A stretch of 48,914 bases of DNA. Origin: Candidatus Poribacteria bacterium. Lineage in GTDB: Bacteria > Poribacteria > WGA-4E > WGA-3G. Location: the NCBI GenBank assembly GCA_003635185.1, contig PYJA01000135.1:1-48914 (forward strand). The letters run 5' to 3'. This document shows positions 1-7,445 of this stretch, one piece after another. Position 1 is the first letter of the stretch; the number at the start of each line of letters is the position of its first letter. The position numbers and the translations under genes are program-made. The notes beneath the pieces were generated by a model. The model was not told the DNA's origin. It saw nothing but the letters and a program-made list of their open reading frames with translations, and made no database searches.

Positions 1-66
1 CTATATAAAGCACTTATTTATGTACACCCCGCAATTATGGTCGATTTTAGAATTAATTTACATCTG

Positions 67-96
67 CTATGGTGCGGTTAGGGAACCGCACCATAG
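67..96. repeat. Perfect 13-bp hairpin of the GGTT/AACC family
   Basis: CTATGGTGCGGTT at 67-79 pairs perfectly with 84-96 across a 4-nt loop. It shares the inner GGTT...AACC core with hairpins at 445-466, 601-615, 2695-2715, 16755-16775, 16861-16881, 36799-36820 and 39700-39721. There is no T-tract after it, so it is not a standard terminator. Confidence 0.8.
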
Positions 97-286
97 CCGT
101 CAATTTAAGAAAATATTATACCATTTCTCATATATAATGTTCTCTTTGTAGCATAAACTGCCAGTTTGTGCTACATTCTGCTTCATTTCTAACAAACGGT
201 AATGGAATAAAAATTAATAGAAATGGTCCTACTTGTTCTAAAAACTCTTCTGAATAGGCCTGACGATTGGGACTGTCCCACATTTC

Positions 287-350
287 AGTCCCGTAGGGAC
301 GATATGTGGCCCCCAACGCCATATTTTGGACATATCGTCCCTACGGGACT
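287..350. repeat. 21-bp perfect inverted repeat
   Basis: The 21 bases at 287-307 (beginning AGTCCCGTAGGGACG) are the exact reverse complement of 330-350, separated by 22 nt. A third, diverged copy in the second orientation lies at about 380-404 (CGTCCGGACGGGACT). This is either a foldback element or repeated insertion of a short mobile palindrome. Confidence 0.8.
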
Positions 351-542
351 AAAGACATATGGACATCTCATAACTATAAACATAGCGTCCGGACGGGACT
401 GAAGAAGGTTCCCATGTTTAGAAAATCCTAAAATTGACGCTTATGGTGCGGTTAGGAAACCGCACCTACCGAGGGGGGAAAGTGTATAATTGTTTTCAAA
501 ATTCATCATAAATCACCATATCCCAAAATAGGAGATAATACA

Positions 543-611
543 ATGAAGATAAAAACAACACTTCTTTTTTTATTTACAACCTATCTCATAAATCGTCCGA
601 GGGGTTTCTAA
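543..611 (+). pseudogene. Truncated start of an exported protein gene
   Basis: ATG at 543 is preceded by AGGAGA at good spacing and opens a frame MKIKTTLLFLFTTY, which looks like the first half of a signal peptide (two lysines, then a hydrophobic stretch). After 14-16 codons the frame enters a hairpin repeat (601-615) and stops at TAA 609-611. A start this well formed with no protein behind it suggests the rest of the gene was lost when the repeat arrived or by recombination at it. It could also be a chance frame. No function can be given for the lost protein. Confidence 0.4.
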
Positions 612-615
612 CCCC
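601..615. repeat. GGTT/AACC hairpin at a gene-break junction
   Basis: GGGGTT pairs with AACCCC across TCT; an outer TCCGA/TCGGA pairing surrounds it. It lies exactly between the truncated signal-peptide frame (543-611) and the truncated glycosyltransferase (638-1024). Confidence 0.65.
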
Positions 616-637
616 GATCCATCGGACAGGCGAGACG

Positions 638-1024
638 GTGAATTTGGACAAAATTGCATTTATGAGATACGCTGTAAATGTCACTATACTACCGGGGACA
701 ATGCCGTGGCCAAACAAATATATTGGCGACCCTATCCTCTCTGGGATGCTGCGGCTGTTGTTCGGTAATTCTATTTCAGATTCACACTGCGGCATGCGAT
801 CATTTACTACCGAGGCATACAGACAGATGGATTTGAAAACAACAGGCATGGAATTCGCTTCCGAAATGGTCATTAAAGCAGTGCAGTCTGAGTTGAAAAT
901 ACTTGAAATTCCTATCACCTACCATCCACGCGGCGGCGAGTCCAAGCTCAACGCGATTCGAGATGCAATGCGGCATATCCGCTTTATGTTAAAGTCCAAA
1001 CTCTCCCAAAGGCGCGACAATTGA
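638..1024 (+). pseudogene. Glycosyltransferase family 2 fragment
   Basis: The 128-residue frame from GTG 638 contains a run typical of the middle of dolichol-phosphate-mannose-synthase-like GT2 enzymes: PGTMPWPNKYIGDPILSG, then SHCGMRSF, GMEFASEMVIKA and ITYHPRGGESKL. The whole N-terminal half (nucleotide-sugar site and DxD) is missing, homology seems to begin only near residue 17, and the protein ends soon after the region where family members continue into membrane helices. The sequence before it is a palindromic repeat with no matching coding sequence. I therefore read it as a decayed remnant rather than a working enzyme. The GTG start is arbitrary, with no clear ribosome binding site. Confidence 0.75.
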
Positions 1025-1110
1025 ATTGAAAGTATTCATAAATGTTAGTCACTGTTTAGTAGTTGGACAAATACCTGCCAATATTAACATTCCACCTATA
1101 TCCTTTTCCC

Positions 1111-1139
1111 TTGCCAATTGTCATAGTATCTGATAAGAT
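1111..1139 (+). promoter_or_regulatory. Possible sigma70-type promoter for the sulfatase
   Basis: TTGCCA (1111-1116), a 17-nt spacer and TAAGAT (1134-1139) lie about 44 nt before the sulfatase start. Only four of six bases match in the -10 box, so this is a weak call. Confidence 0.3.
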
Positions 1140-1182
1140 AAAATAAAACAGTCTTACAGAAACGAAAAGGGAAATCACTGCA

Positions 1183-2640
1183 ATGTCCGACAACCCACAT
1201 GTACTACTAATTTCCACAGACCACTGGCCCAACTCACTGCTCGGTGTCAACGGGCATCCAAATATCCAAACACCAACACTTGACTCACTTGCACGCGCAG
1301 GCACCCGATTCACAAACGGCTATAGCGAATGTCCTGTCTGCGTACCAGCCCGAAAAACGTTGATGACAGGCACTACTACGCGCACACATAAAGACAGAGT
1401 TTTCAACGACAAAAAAGGAATAAACGGGCTTCCGACAATTGCACAGACATTTCGAAATGCAGGATATCAGGCTTATGCTGTCGGCAAACTACACGTCTAT
1501 CCACAACGTGACCGCATCGGATTTGACGATGTGATATTAGGAGAAGAGGGCAGATTACAATACGGTGTAATTGATGATTATGAACTCTTCCTTGGCGACA
1601 GAGGGTATGCTGGACAGCAGTTTGCACACGGCATGTGTAACAACGATTATCTTAACCGCCCTTGGCACCTTCCCGAAGATTGTCACGTCACCAACTGGAG
1701 CACACAACAGATGGTGCGGACGATAAAACGCCGTGACCCAACCCGCCCAGGATTCTGGTTCTTATCCTATTGCCACCCGCACCCACCTTTGGCACCGCTG
1801 CAGTGTTACATGGATATGTACCGAGATATTGATATAGACATGCCATACCACGGTGAATGGTCTAAAGACACTGATAAGTTGCCATTACCGCTAAAATCCC
1901 GTCAGATGCAGGATGTACGATACAATGAAGACCTAATCCGTTCTGCACGCCAAGCGTTTTACGCACTCTGCACACACATCGACCATCAATTGCGTATTGT
2001 TATCGGCACACTGCGCGAAGAAGGACTGTTGAACAATACTATAATTCTTTTTACGTCCGACCATGGGGATATGCTTGGAAATCATCGGATGTGGGCAAAA
2101 CGCCTCTATTATGAAGATTCTGCCAACGTACCCATGATTCTTGTTGGCACCGCAGGCGATGACAGGGTAGGACACCATAGGGTAGATGACCGACTTGTCG
2201 GATGGCAAGACGTTATGCCGACGCTACTGCACCTCGCCGGCGTTGATATACCAGATACAGTGGACGGCATGCCCATGGTAGGTGACAAAAAACGTGAATG
2301 GTTGTACGGTGAAGTTGGCAATGGTGGTAGTGCGACTCGAATGATCCATGAAGGTCGTTATAAACTTATCTATTATGCTATGGGGAACTATTCACAACTC
2401 TTTGACTTAGAAGAGGATCCGAAAGAACTAAACGACCTATCCGATTCACCCACACACGCTGAAATAGTTGAGCGGTTGACGAACCTTCTGATAGGTGAAC
2501 TCTATGGCGGCGATGAAAAATGGGTGCAAGAGGATATACTGGTTGGATTGCCTGATAAAGAGTACCGTCCATCTGCGAATCGCAGCTTGTCTGGGCAGCG
2601 TGGACTCCATTGGCCACAGTCTCCATCTACTGGGCGTTGA
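1183..2640 (+). CDS. Sulfatase (formylglycine type)
   Basis: The 485-residue protein hydrolyses sulfate esters, probably on a sulfated sugar or other organic sulfate. The N-terminus MSDNPHVLLISTDHW is the usual sulfatase metal-binding strand (D13). CVPAR at 53-57 is the C-x-P-[SA]-R signature, whose cysteine is converted to formylglycine by a separate enzyme. A second metal site is seen in FTSDHGDMLGNHRMW, and the C-terminal part has the YKLIYY...QLFDLEEDPKE sequence common to alkaline-phosphatase-fold sulfatases. No signal peptide is visible, so it may act in the cytoplasm. It stands alone, 158 bp after a broken gene. The substrate cannot be told from sequence. Its last codons overlap a 45-bp repeat that recurs after hsdR. 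Confidence 0.93.
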   Translation: MSDNPHVLLISTDHWPNSLLGVNGHPNIQTPTLDSLARAGTRFTNGYSECPVCVPARKTLMTGTTTRTHKDRVFNDKKGINGLPTIAQTFRNAGYQAYAVGKLHVYPQRDRIGFDDVILGEEGRLQYGVIDDYELFLGDRGYAGQQFAHGMCNNDYLNRPWHLPEDCHVTNWSTQQMVRTIKRRDPTRPGFWFLSYCHPHPPLAPLQCYMDMYRDIDIDMPYHGEWSKDTDKLPLPLKSRQMQDVRYNEDLIRSARQAFYALCTHIDHQLRIVIGTLREEGLLNNTIILFTSDHGDMLGNHRMWAKRLYYEDSANVPMILVGTAGDDRVGHHRVDDRLVGWQDVMPTLLHLAGVDIPDTVDGMPMVGDKKREWLYGEVGNGGSATRMIHEGRYKLIYYAMGNYSQLFDLEEDPKELNDLSDSPTHAEIVERLTNLLIGELYGGDEKWVQEDILVGLPDKEYRPSANRSLSGQRGLHWPQSPSTGR

Positions 2641-2668
2641 ATGTCTCTACTAAATGTGGTATTCTTTT
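2623..2668 (+). repeat. Left copy of imperfect direct repeat flanking the hsd operon
   Basis: This stretch covers the last sulfatase codons and the bases after them (CCATCTACTGGGCGTTGAATG ... AATGTGGTATTCTTT in outline). It is roughly 80% identical by eye, with small indels, to 12911-12955 beyond hsdR. Confidence 0.7.
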
Positions 2669-2672
2669 AATG

Positions 2673-2715
2673 GGACTTACGCAATTTCCTGGTAGGCGCG
2701 GTTTCTAACCGCGCC
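2673..2715. repeat. IS-end-like 12-mer followed by a GGTT/AACC hairpin
   Basis: GGACTTACGCAA at 2673-2684 matches the terminal repeat of the insertion sequence at 47822-48913 base for base. It is followed by a perfect 9-bp hairpin, GGCGCGGTT (2695-2703) with AACCGCGCC (2707-2715). The pair fills most of the gap between the sulfatase and hsdM. Confidence 0.65.
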
Positions 2716-2757
2716 GTGCATCTGATAAAATTTCCCAATTAGGACTTTAAAAAAGTT

Positions 2758-4365
2758 ATGGCAAAAAAGAATTCAGACTCAAACCAAAATAATAACGGTG
2801 CAACACTTGGCTTTGAAGCGACTTTATACCAAGCAGCTGACAAACTCCGCAATAACATGGATGCTGCTGAATACAAGCATGTCGTGTTAGGGTTGATTTT
2901 TCTCAAATACATCTCGGATTCTTTTGAGGAAAAGTATAATTTTCTACTACAAGAATTTGCGGATCCTCAGAGTAACCTTTATATTAAAGAGGAATCTGAC
3001 CGTTACACGTGGGCAGAGGATAGAGATGAATACTTAGCAGAAAACATCTTTTATGTACCGAAGGAAGCGCGCTGGTCATATTTACAGGCAAACGCCAAGC
3101 AACCAGAAATAGGGAAACTGATTGATGACGCAATGCATGCAATTGAACAGGAAAACCGACGACTCAAAGGTGTTCTACCTAAAGACTATGCACGCCCAGG
3201 ACTTGACAAGCAACGACTCGGTGAACTTGTCGATCTCATCGGCACTATCGGTTTGGGTGAAGAGGAGAATCGCTCAAAGGATATTTTGGGCAGAGTTTAT
3301 GAATACTTCCTTGCACGGTTTGCCAGTGCCGAAGGCAAAAGAGGCGGTCAATTCTACACACCCCGTTGTGTTGTGCAACTGCTCGTTGAAATGCTCGCGC
3401 CATACCAAGGAAGGATTTACGACCCGTGCTGCGGTTCAGGCGGTATGTTTGTCCAAAGTGAGGAATTCGTCGAAGCACACGGTGGACAGCGCGATGACAT
3501 CTCTATCTATGGACAGGAGTCCAATCAAACCACGCGGCGATTGGCACTGATGAACCTCGCTATTCGCGGGATTGAGGCGGATCTCGGACAGGAACATGCC
3601 GACAGCTTCCATGATGATCAACACCCAGACCTGAAAGCTGATTACATCCTCGCTAATCCACCTTTCAACAGTAGCGACTGGGGCGGTGAACAATTGCGTG
3701 AAGATAAACGTTGGGTTCACGGCACACCACCAACCGGTAACGCTAACTATGCTTGGGTGCAGCACTTTATCTATCACCTCGCGCCAGACGGTATCGCTGG
3801 ATTTGTGTTGGCAAACGGTTCAATGAGTACCAATACCGCAACCGAAGGCGAAATTCGCAAAAACATTGTTGAAGCAGACTTAGTGGATTGTATGGTCGCG
3901 TTGCCCGGGCAGCTCTTCTATTCCACATCCATTCCCGTTTGCCTATGGTTTATCGCAAGGAACAAAGAAAATCACCGTTTTCGGAAACGTACAGGTGAAA
4001 CACTTTTTATAGATGCTCGCAGGTTAGGAAAGATGATTGACCGCGTACATCGTGAGTTAACGAATAAAGAGATCACACGTATTGCCGAAACCTATCACGC
4101 ATGGCGCGGCGATGAAGGCGCAAGTGAATATGCAGATGTGCCAGGTTTCTGTAAAAGTGCCACACTTGCAGAAGTACAAGAAAACGGCAATGTTCTGACC
4201 CCTGGACGCTACGTCGGTGCAGAGGTCCAGGAAGATGACGACGAACCATTTGAGGACATAATGGCAAACTTGACTGAGAAATTAACTAAACAGATGGCAG
4301 AGGCGAGACGATTAGATGATGCCATACGTGAAAATTTACAAATGCTCGGATTTGGAAATGAATAA
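2758..4365 (+). CDS. hsdM: Type I restriction-modification DNA methyltransferase subunit
   Basis: HsdM methylates adenine in the target recognised by HsdS and is needed for the restriction complex. The 535-residue protein has the HsdM N-terminal helical domain (about 15-150), then the N6-adenine methyltransferase fold with the SAM-binding motif [10 protein letters not shown] at 222-231 and the catalytic NPPF at 300-303. Length is normal for the family. The C-terminal end is helical and likely contacts HsdS. The ribosome binding site is weak (AGGA about 13 nt upstream), but the start agrees with the family. It opens an operon of seven genes in the same direction. Bases 2794-2816, coding residues 13-20, recur in diverged form at 12974-12995. 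Confidence 0.96.
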   Translation: MAKKNSDSNQNNNGATLGFEATLYQAADKLRNNMDAAEYKHVVLGLIFLKYISDSFEEKYNFLLQEFADPQSNLYIKEESDRYTWAEDRDEYLAENIFYVPKEARWSYLQANAKQPEIGKLIDDAMHAIEQENRRLKGVLPKDYARPGLDKQRLGELVDLIGTIGLGEEENRSKDILGRVYEYFLARFASAEGKRGGQFYTPRCVVQLLVEMLAPYQGRIYDPCCGSGGMFVQSEEFVEAHGGQRDDISIYGQESNQTTRRLALMNLAIRGIEADLGQEHADSFHDDQHPDLKADYILANPPFNSSDWGGEQLREDKRWVHGTPPTGNANYAWVQHFIYHLAPDGIAGFVLANGSMSTNTATEGEIRKNIVEADLVDCMVALPGQLFYSTSIPVCLWFIARNKENHRFRKRTGETLFIDARRLGKMIDRVHRELTNKEITRIAETYHAWRGDEGASEYADVPGFCKSATLAEVQENGNVLTPGRYVGAEVQEDDDEPFEDIMANLTEKLTKQMAEARRLDDAIRENLQMLGFGNE

Positions 4366-4376
4366 GAGGTAAAATA

Positions 4377-4625
4377 ATGACAGTAAAAGAATTAATGGAA
4401 TTTCTCCAAAAATATCCAGACGATTTACGAGTTGTTGTCAACGGTTATGAAGATGGCTACGACGATGTTTCACCAAATCGGATTTTCACCAGAAAAATAG
4501 AGTTGGACGCTGGAAAACATGACTGGGAAGGACAACACGGCGATCCGCCCTATGAGAGTGAAGAAACAACTGATGATACCAAAATTGTAGAGGCTTTGGT
4601 TTTCTGCCGTGCTCCGTATTATTGA
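4377..4625 (+). CDS. Small acidic conserved protein in the hsd operon
   Basis: This 82-residue protein (MTVKELMEFLQKYPDDLRV, then VVNGYEDGYDDV) lies 11 bp after hsdM and 18 bp before hsdS, with AGAGGT upstream of its ATG. It is strongly acidic, about 19 Asp/Glu against 9 Lys/Arg. From memory, similar small proteins with the KELIE.L.KYP..., V.GYE.GYDD pattern occur in and near restriction-modification loci, but I know of no assigned function. It could regulate or stabilise the methyltransferase, or act as an acidic DNA-mimic-like modulator; both are guesses. Position and spacing show it is translated with HsdM and HsdS. Confidence 0.8.
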   Translation: MTVKELMEFLQKYPDDLRVVVNGYEDGYDDVSPNRIFTRKIELDAGKHDWEGQHGDPPYESEETTDDTKIVEALVFCRAPYY

Positions 4626-4643
4626 AATTGAAAAGGAACTAAT

Positions 4644-5891
4644 ATGAAAAGTGAGCGGGTTACAACTACCCTTGGCAGCTTGCTGTCACTCTCCAACGGA
4701 AAGACCAGTCCTGAACGTTCCAACAACTTGCCATACCCTGTTTATGGCGGTAATGGAATTATAGGATTCTCCAATGAAGCGAATTCCAACCCTGGTACAA
4801 TTATTATCGGGCGTGTTGGTAGTTATTGTGGATCTGTACACTTTAGCGATAGTTCTTGTTGGGTAACTGACAATGCTATTCGAGCTAAGGCAATGAACGG
4901 AAACGATCCCAGGTTTCTTTTCTACATGCTTCAAACCCTTCACCTGAATAATTATCGGGCAGGTTCGGGACAACCATTACTTAATCAAACTATTCTTTCG
5001 CAGATATCTGCAACTATTCCCGCGCCTTCTGAACAACGCCGCATCGCGTACATCCTTAGCACACTTGACGACAAAATAGAACTCAACCGACAGATGAATG
5101 AAACTTTGGAATCAACAGCACGTGCAATTTTCAAATCGTGGTTTATGAACTTTGACCCTGTGAAAGCAAAGATGGAAGGACGCATACCTGCATGCATGGA
5201 CACCGAAACCGCTGCCCTATTTTCATCAGCATTCCAAGATTCTCCACTGGGGAAAATTCCGGCAGGATGGGAAGTTGGGACACTTGGCGATTTGTCCCAT
5301 CAACCTCAATACGGATATACTGCATCGGCAAAAGATGAAATTGTCGGACCAAAATTCCTCCGTATTACTGATATCAACAAGCAAGCGTGGGTTGACTGGA
5401 GTTCTGTGCCCTACTGTGAGATTACTGACAAAGAGATTGACAAATATCGCTTGTATAAAGGGGATGTTCTGATTGCTCGTATGGCAGATCCTGGTCACGG
5501 TGTAGTAATTGAAGAAAATCAAGAGGCAGTTTTCGCGTCTTATCTGATTCGTTTTCGTCCTATACTGGATCAATATGCGCGTTTTTTACAATACTGGCTT
5601 CGATCAAATAGTTATTGGGAATTAGTGAAGGGGAGAGAAATAGGAACGACTCGCGCGAGTCTCAATGCTAAAACATTAAGTGGATTCCCGCTTGTAATCC
5701 CACCCCTGGAAATTGTAGAAATTTTCTCAAGTCAGATTAGTAACCTACGCGATCGCATAGTGGCAAACACATCTGAAACAGAATCGCTTGCTACCCTGCG
5801 TGACACGCTGCTGCCGAAACTACTATCCGGTGAAATTCGCGTAGACGATGCAGTTGAGATATTGGAGGAAACAGATGGCGAAAAATCCTAA
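4644..5891 (+). CDS. hsdS: Type I restriction-modification specificity subunit
   Basis: HsdS binds the bipartite DNA target and positions HsdM and HsdR. The 415-residue protein has two target-recognition domains: about 5-125 and about 205-365. They are separated by the conserved helical segment starting PSEQRRIAYILSTLDDKI at 128 and closed by a second conserved region containing LRDTLLPKLLSGEIRV from 385. Both domains are complete, so it should read a two-part site; the target sequence cannot be predicted by eye. Start is ATG 4644 after AAGGAA. Its last 17 bases overlap the start of the TIR gene at 5875, which points to translational coupling with genes that are not part of a standard type I system. 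Confidence 0.95.
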   Translation: MKSERVTTTLGSLLSLSNGKTSPERSNNLPYPVYGGNGIIGFSNEANSNPGTIIIGRVGSYCGSVHFSDSSCWVTDNAIRAKAMNGNDPRFLFYMLQTLHLNNYRAGSGQPLLNQTILSQISATIPAPSEQRRIAYILSTLDDKIELNRQMNETLESTARAIFKSWFMNFDPVKAKMEGRIPACMDTETAALFSSAFQDSPLGKIPAGWEVGTLGDLSHQPQYGYTASAKDEIVGPKFLRITDINKQAWVDWSSVPYCEITDKEIDKYRLYKGDVLIARMADPGHGVVIEENQEAVFASYLIRFRPILDQYARFLQYWLRSNSYWELVKGREIGTTRASLNAKTLSGFPLVIPPLEIVEIFSSQISNLRDRIVANTSETESLATLRDTLLPKLLSGEIRVDDAVEILEETDGEKS

Positions 5892-7389
5892 AGTATTTAT
5901 TTCATATTCCCATGACTCTCCAGAACATAAGCAGTGGGTAGCGGAACTGGCTGCAAAACTTCGGCACAGCGGAATTGATGCAATGCTTGACCAATGGGAC
6001 CTCGGACTCGGAGATGATGTAACACGATTTATGGAACGTGGCATTGTGAGTGCTGATAGGGTGCTGGTTATATGCACAGACAAATACGTGGGCAAAGCAA
6101 ATGCAAATGAGGGTGGTGTTGGCTATGAACGGATGATTGTAAACGCAGAACTTGTCCAAAATTTAGGGACTGACAAATTCATTCCTATCATACGTCAGGC
6201 ATCAGGAAAAGCAAAAACGCCAACATTTTTGGGAACGCGGGTTTATGCTGACTTTAGGGACGATAACCAATTTGATGTGGAATGCGAAAAATTAATTCGT
6301 GAACTCCACGAAATACCTATTGTCCAGAAACCGCCTTTAGGAAAAAACCCGTTCCCTTCTGTTGAATTAGATACACAACTGGTTGATATTCCAAAGCATG
6401 TTGAATCTGCATCCGAGGCGTATACAGTAGCATCTAAACTTGCTCGTTCAGGAGATGTGCTCGGATGGAGAGAACTCGTCAAAGACATTAGGCCAAAGGT
6501 ATTTAATAATTTAGTGCAATGGCGGGAGAATGAATTGAGTGGACAAAAACCTGAAAGCAAAGAACAATTGGTTCAAGTTGTGGATAAAGCGGTCGAGATT
6601 ATATCCCCTTTAATGACTGTTGCAATAGTTGGAGTCCAATCCAGCAGAGAAGAATTTCGGAATCAGAAATCCTTGATTGATGACTTGCAGAACATTGTAG
6701 GATGGAATCCTGCCGGGTACGAAGTTTGGATACAACTTCCGAATGCCTTAGGGTACGTGTATCACAGTCTTCACGGGTGCGTCTGTATGAGCACATCCCA
6801 AATAGATCTTGCCCTGGGGCTTGCACAGATTAAAATTTCTGTTGCAGTACAAACTCTCGGGACAAAGTTCTTTCCCCTATGGGAAATGAGTGAATTTAGA
6901 GGTTACGCCCTATCAATTAGTGGTAGTCGTGGGGGAAATAGTCTCGAAAGTTGGAACTATTTGGCTAATGCTTATAATAGATGGAATTGGTTGCCTTCCA
7001 TATTTGAGACTGAATCAGAGTACCAAACCTCATTGGTAGCGTATTACATGGCACTCAATATCCATGAATTAGCAAAGGTAATCAATGCAGGTAGAGCCGA
7101 CACTTTGAAGACAAGTTCTGAATATTGGTTCATAATTCCATTGACTTTTCTCTTTCAGGATTACGATATAACGAAACGCGCTACTTCTCTATTGCGTCGT
7201 AATCCTGAAGTTTTCATGGAATTATGGACATGTTTAGATGTTACGCGTGAGCAGATAGAGAACTCCTGGGATGATTGGACAAACTTGGTTGAGAAAGAAT
7301 TGTCTAAATTAGTGTTTAACAAACCATATAATCCAGAGGCTCTTTTGAATCTTTCTGATATTTATAGACATCTCTTTGAGGGTATGTAA
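5875..7389 (+). CDS. TIR/SEFIR-domain protein with unknown C-terminal region
   Basis: The 504-residue protein opens with a TIR-like SEFIR domain (about 5-150): VFISYSHDSPEHKQWV, LDQWDLGLGDD, RFMERGI, DRVLVICTDKYV and GVGYERMI, with Glu85 in the place where TIR NADases keep their catalytic glutamate. Residues 190-504 match nothing I recognise; they include a mixed helical region with a DxA-E-IISPLMTVAIVG segment and a Trp-rich stretch near 330-400. ATG 5875 is preferred because GGAGG lies just upstream; an earlier in-frame ATG at 5848 has no such site. It overlaps hsdS by 17 bp. Known TIR proteins in bacterial defence deplete NAD or make signal nucleotides on infection; assigning that here is inference. 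Confidence 0.85.
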   Translation: MAKNPKVFISYSHDSPEHKQWVAELAAKLRHSGIDAMLDQWDLGLGDDVTRFMERGIVSADRVLVICTDKYVGKANANEGGVGYERMIVNAELVQNLGTDKFIPIIRQASGKAKTPTFLGTRVYADFRDDNQFDVECEKLIRELHEIPIVQKPPLGKNPFPSVELDTQLVDIPKHVESASEAYTVASKLARSGDVLGWRELVKDIRPKVFNNLVQWRENELSGQKPESKEQLVQVVDKAVEIISPLMTVAIVGVQSSREEFRNQKSLIDDLQNIVGWNPAGYEVWIQLPNALGYVYHSLHGCVCMSTSQIDLALGLAQIKISVAVQTLGTKFFPLWEMSEFRGYALSISGSRGGNSLESWNYLANAYNRWNWLPSIFETESEYQTSLVAYYMALNIHELAKVINAGRADTLKTSSEYWFIIPLTFLFQDYDITKRATSLLRRNPEVFMELWTCLDVTREQIENSWDDWTNLVEKELSKLVFNKPYNPEALLNLSDIYRHLFEGM

Positions 7390-7445
7390 GTTTTACAGAA
7401 ATAGTTTGAAAACCTATTAGGATCATCATAATTGGAAAAACATAG

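Larger units (their letters stand above)
1..542. other. Repeat-rich non-coding stretch
   Basis: No convincing gene is visible here. The stretch holds a perfect hairpin at 67-96, a long inverted repeat at 287-350 with a degenerate third copy near 380-404, a second hairpin at 445-466, and a dyad around 155-177 that reads TGTAGC...GCTACA. The only open frame of any length is on the minus strand at 128-322 and runs through the repeats, so I do not call it. The last part carries a plausible ribosome binding site (AGGAGA near 532) for the short frame at 543. Confidence 0.7.

Noticed and set aside
128..322. 64-residue open frame on the minus strand
   Set aside because: It runs through one arm of the 21-bp inverted repeat and a dyad, with no ribosome binding site and no recognisable protein sequence.
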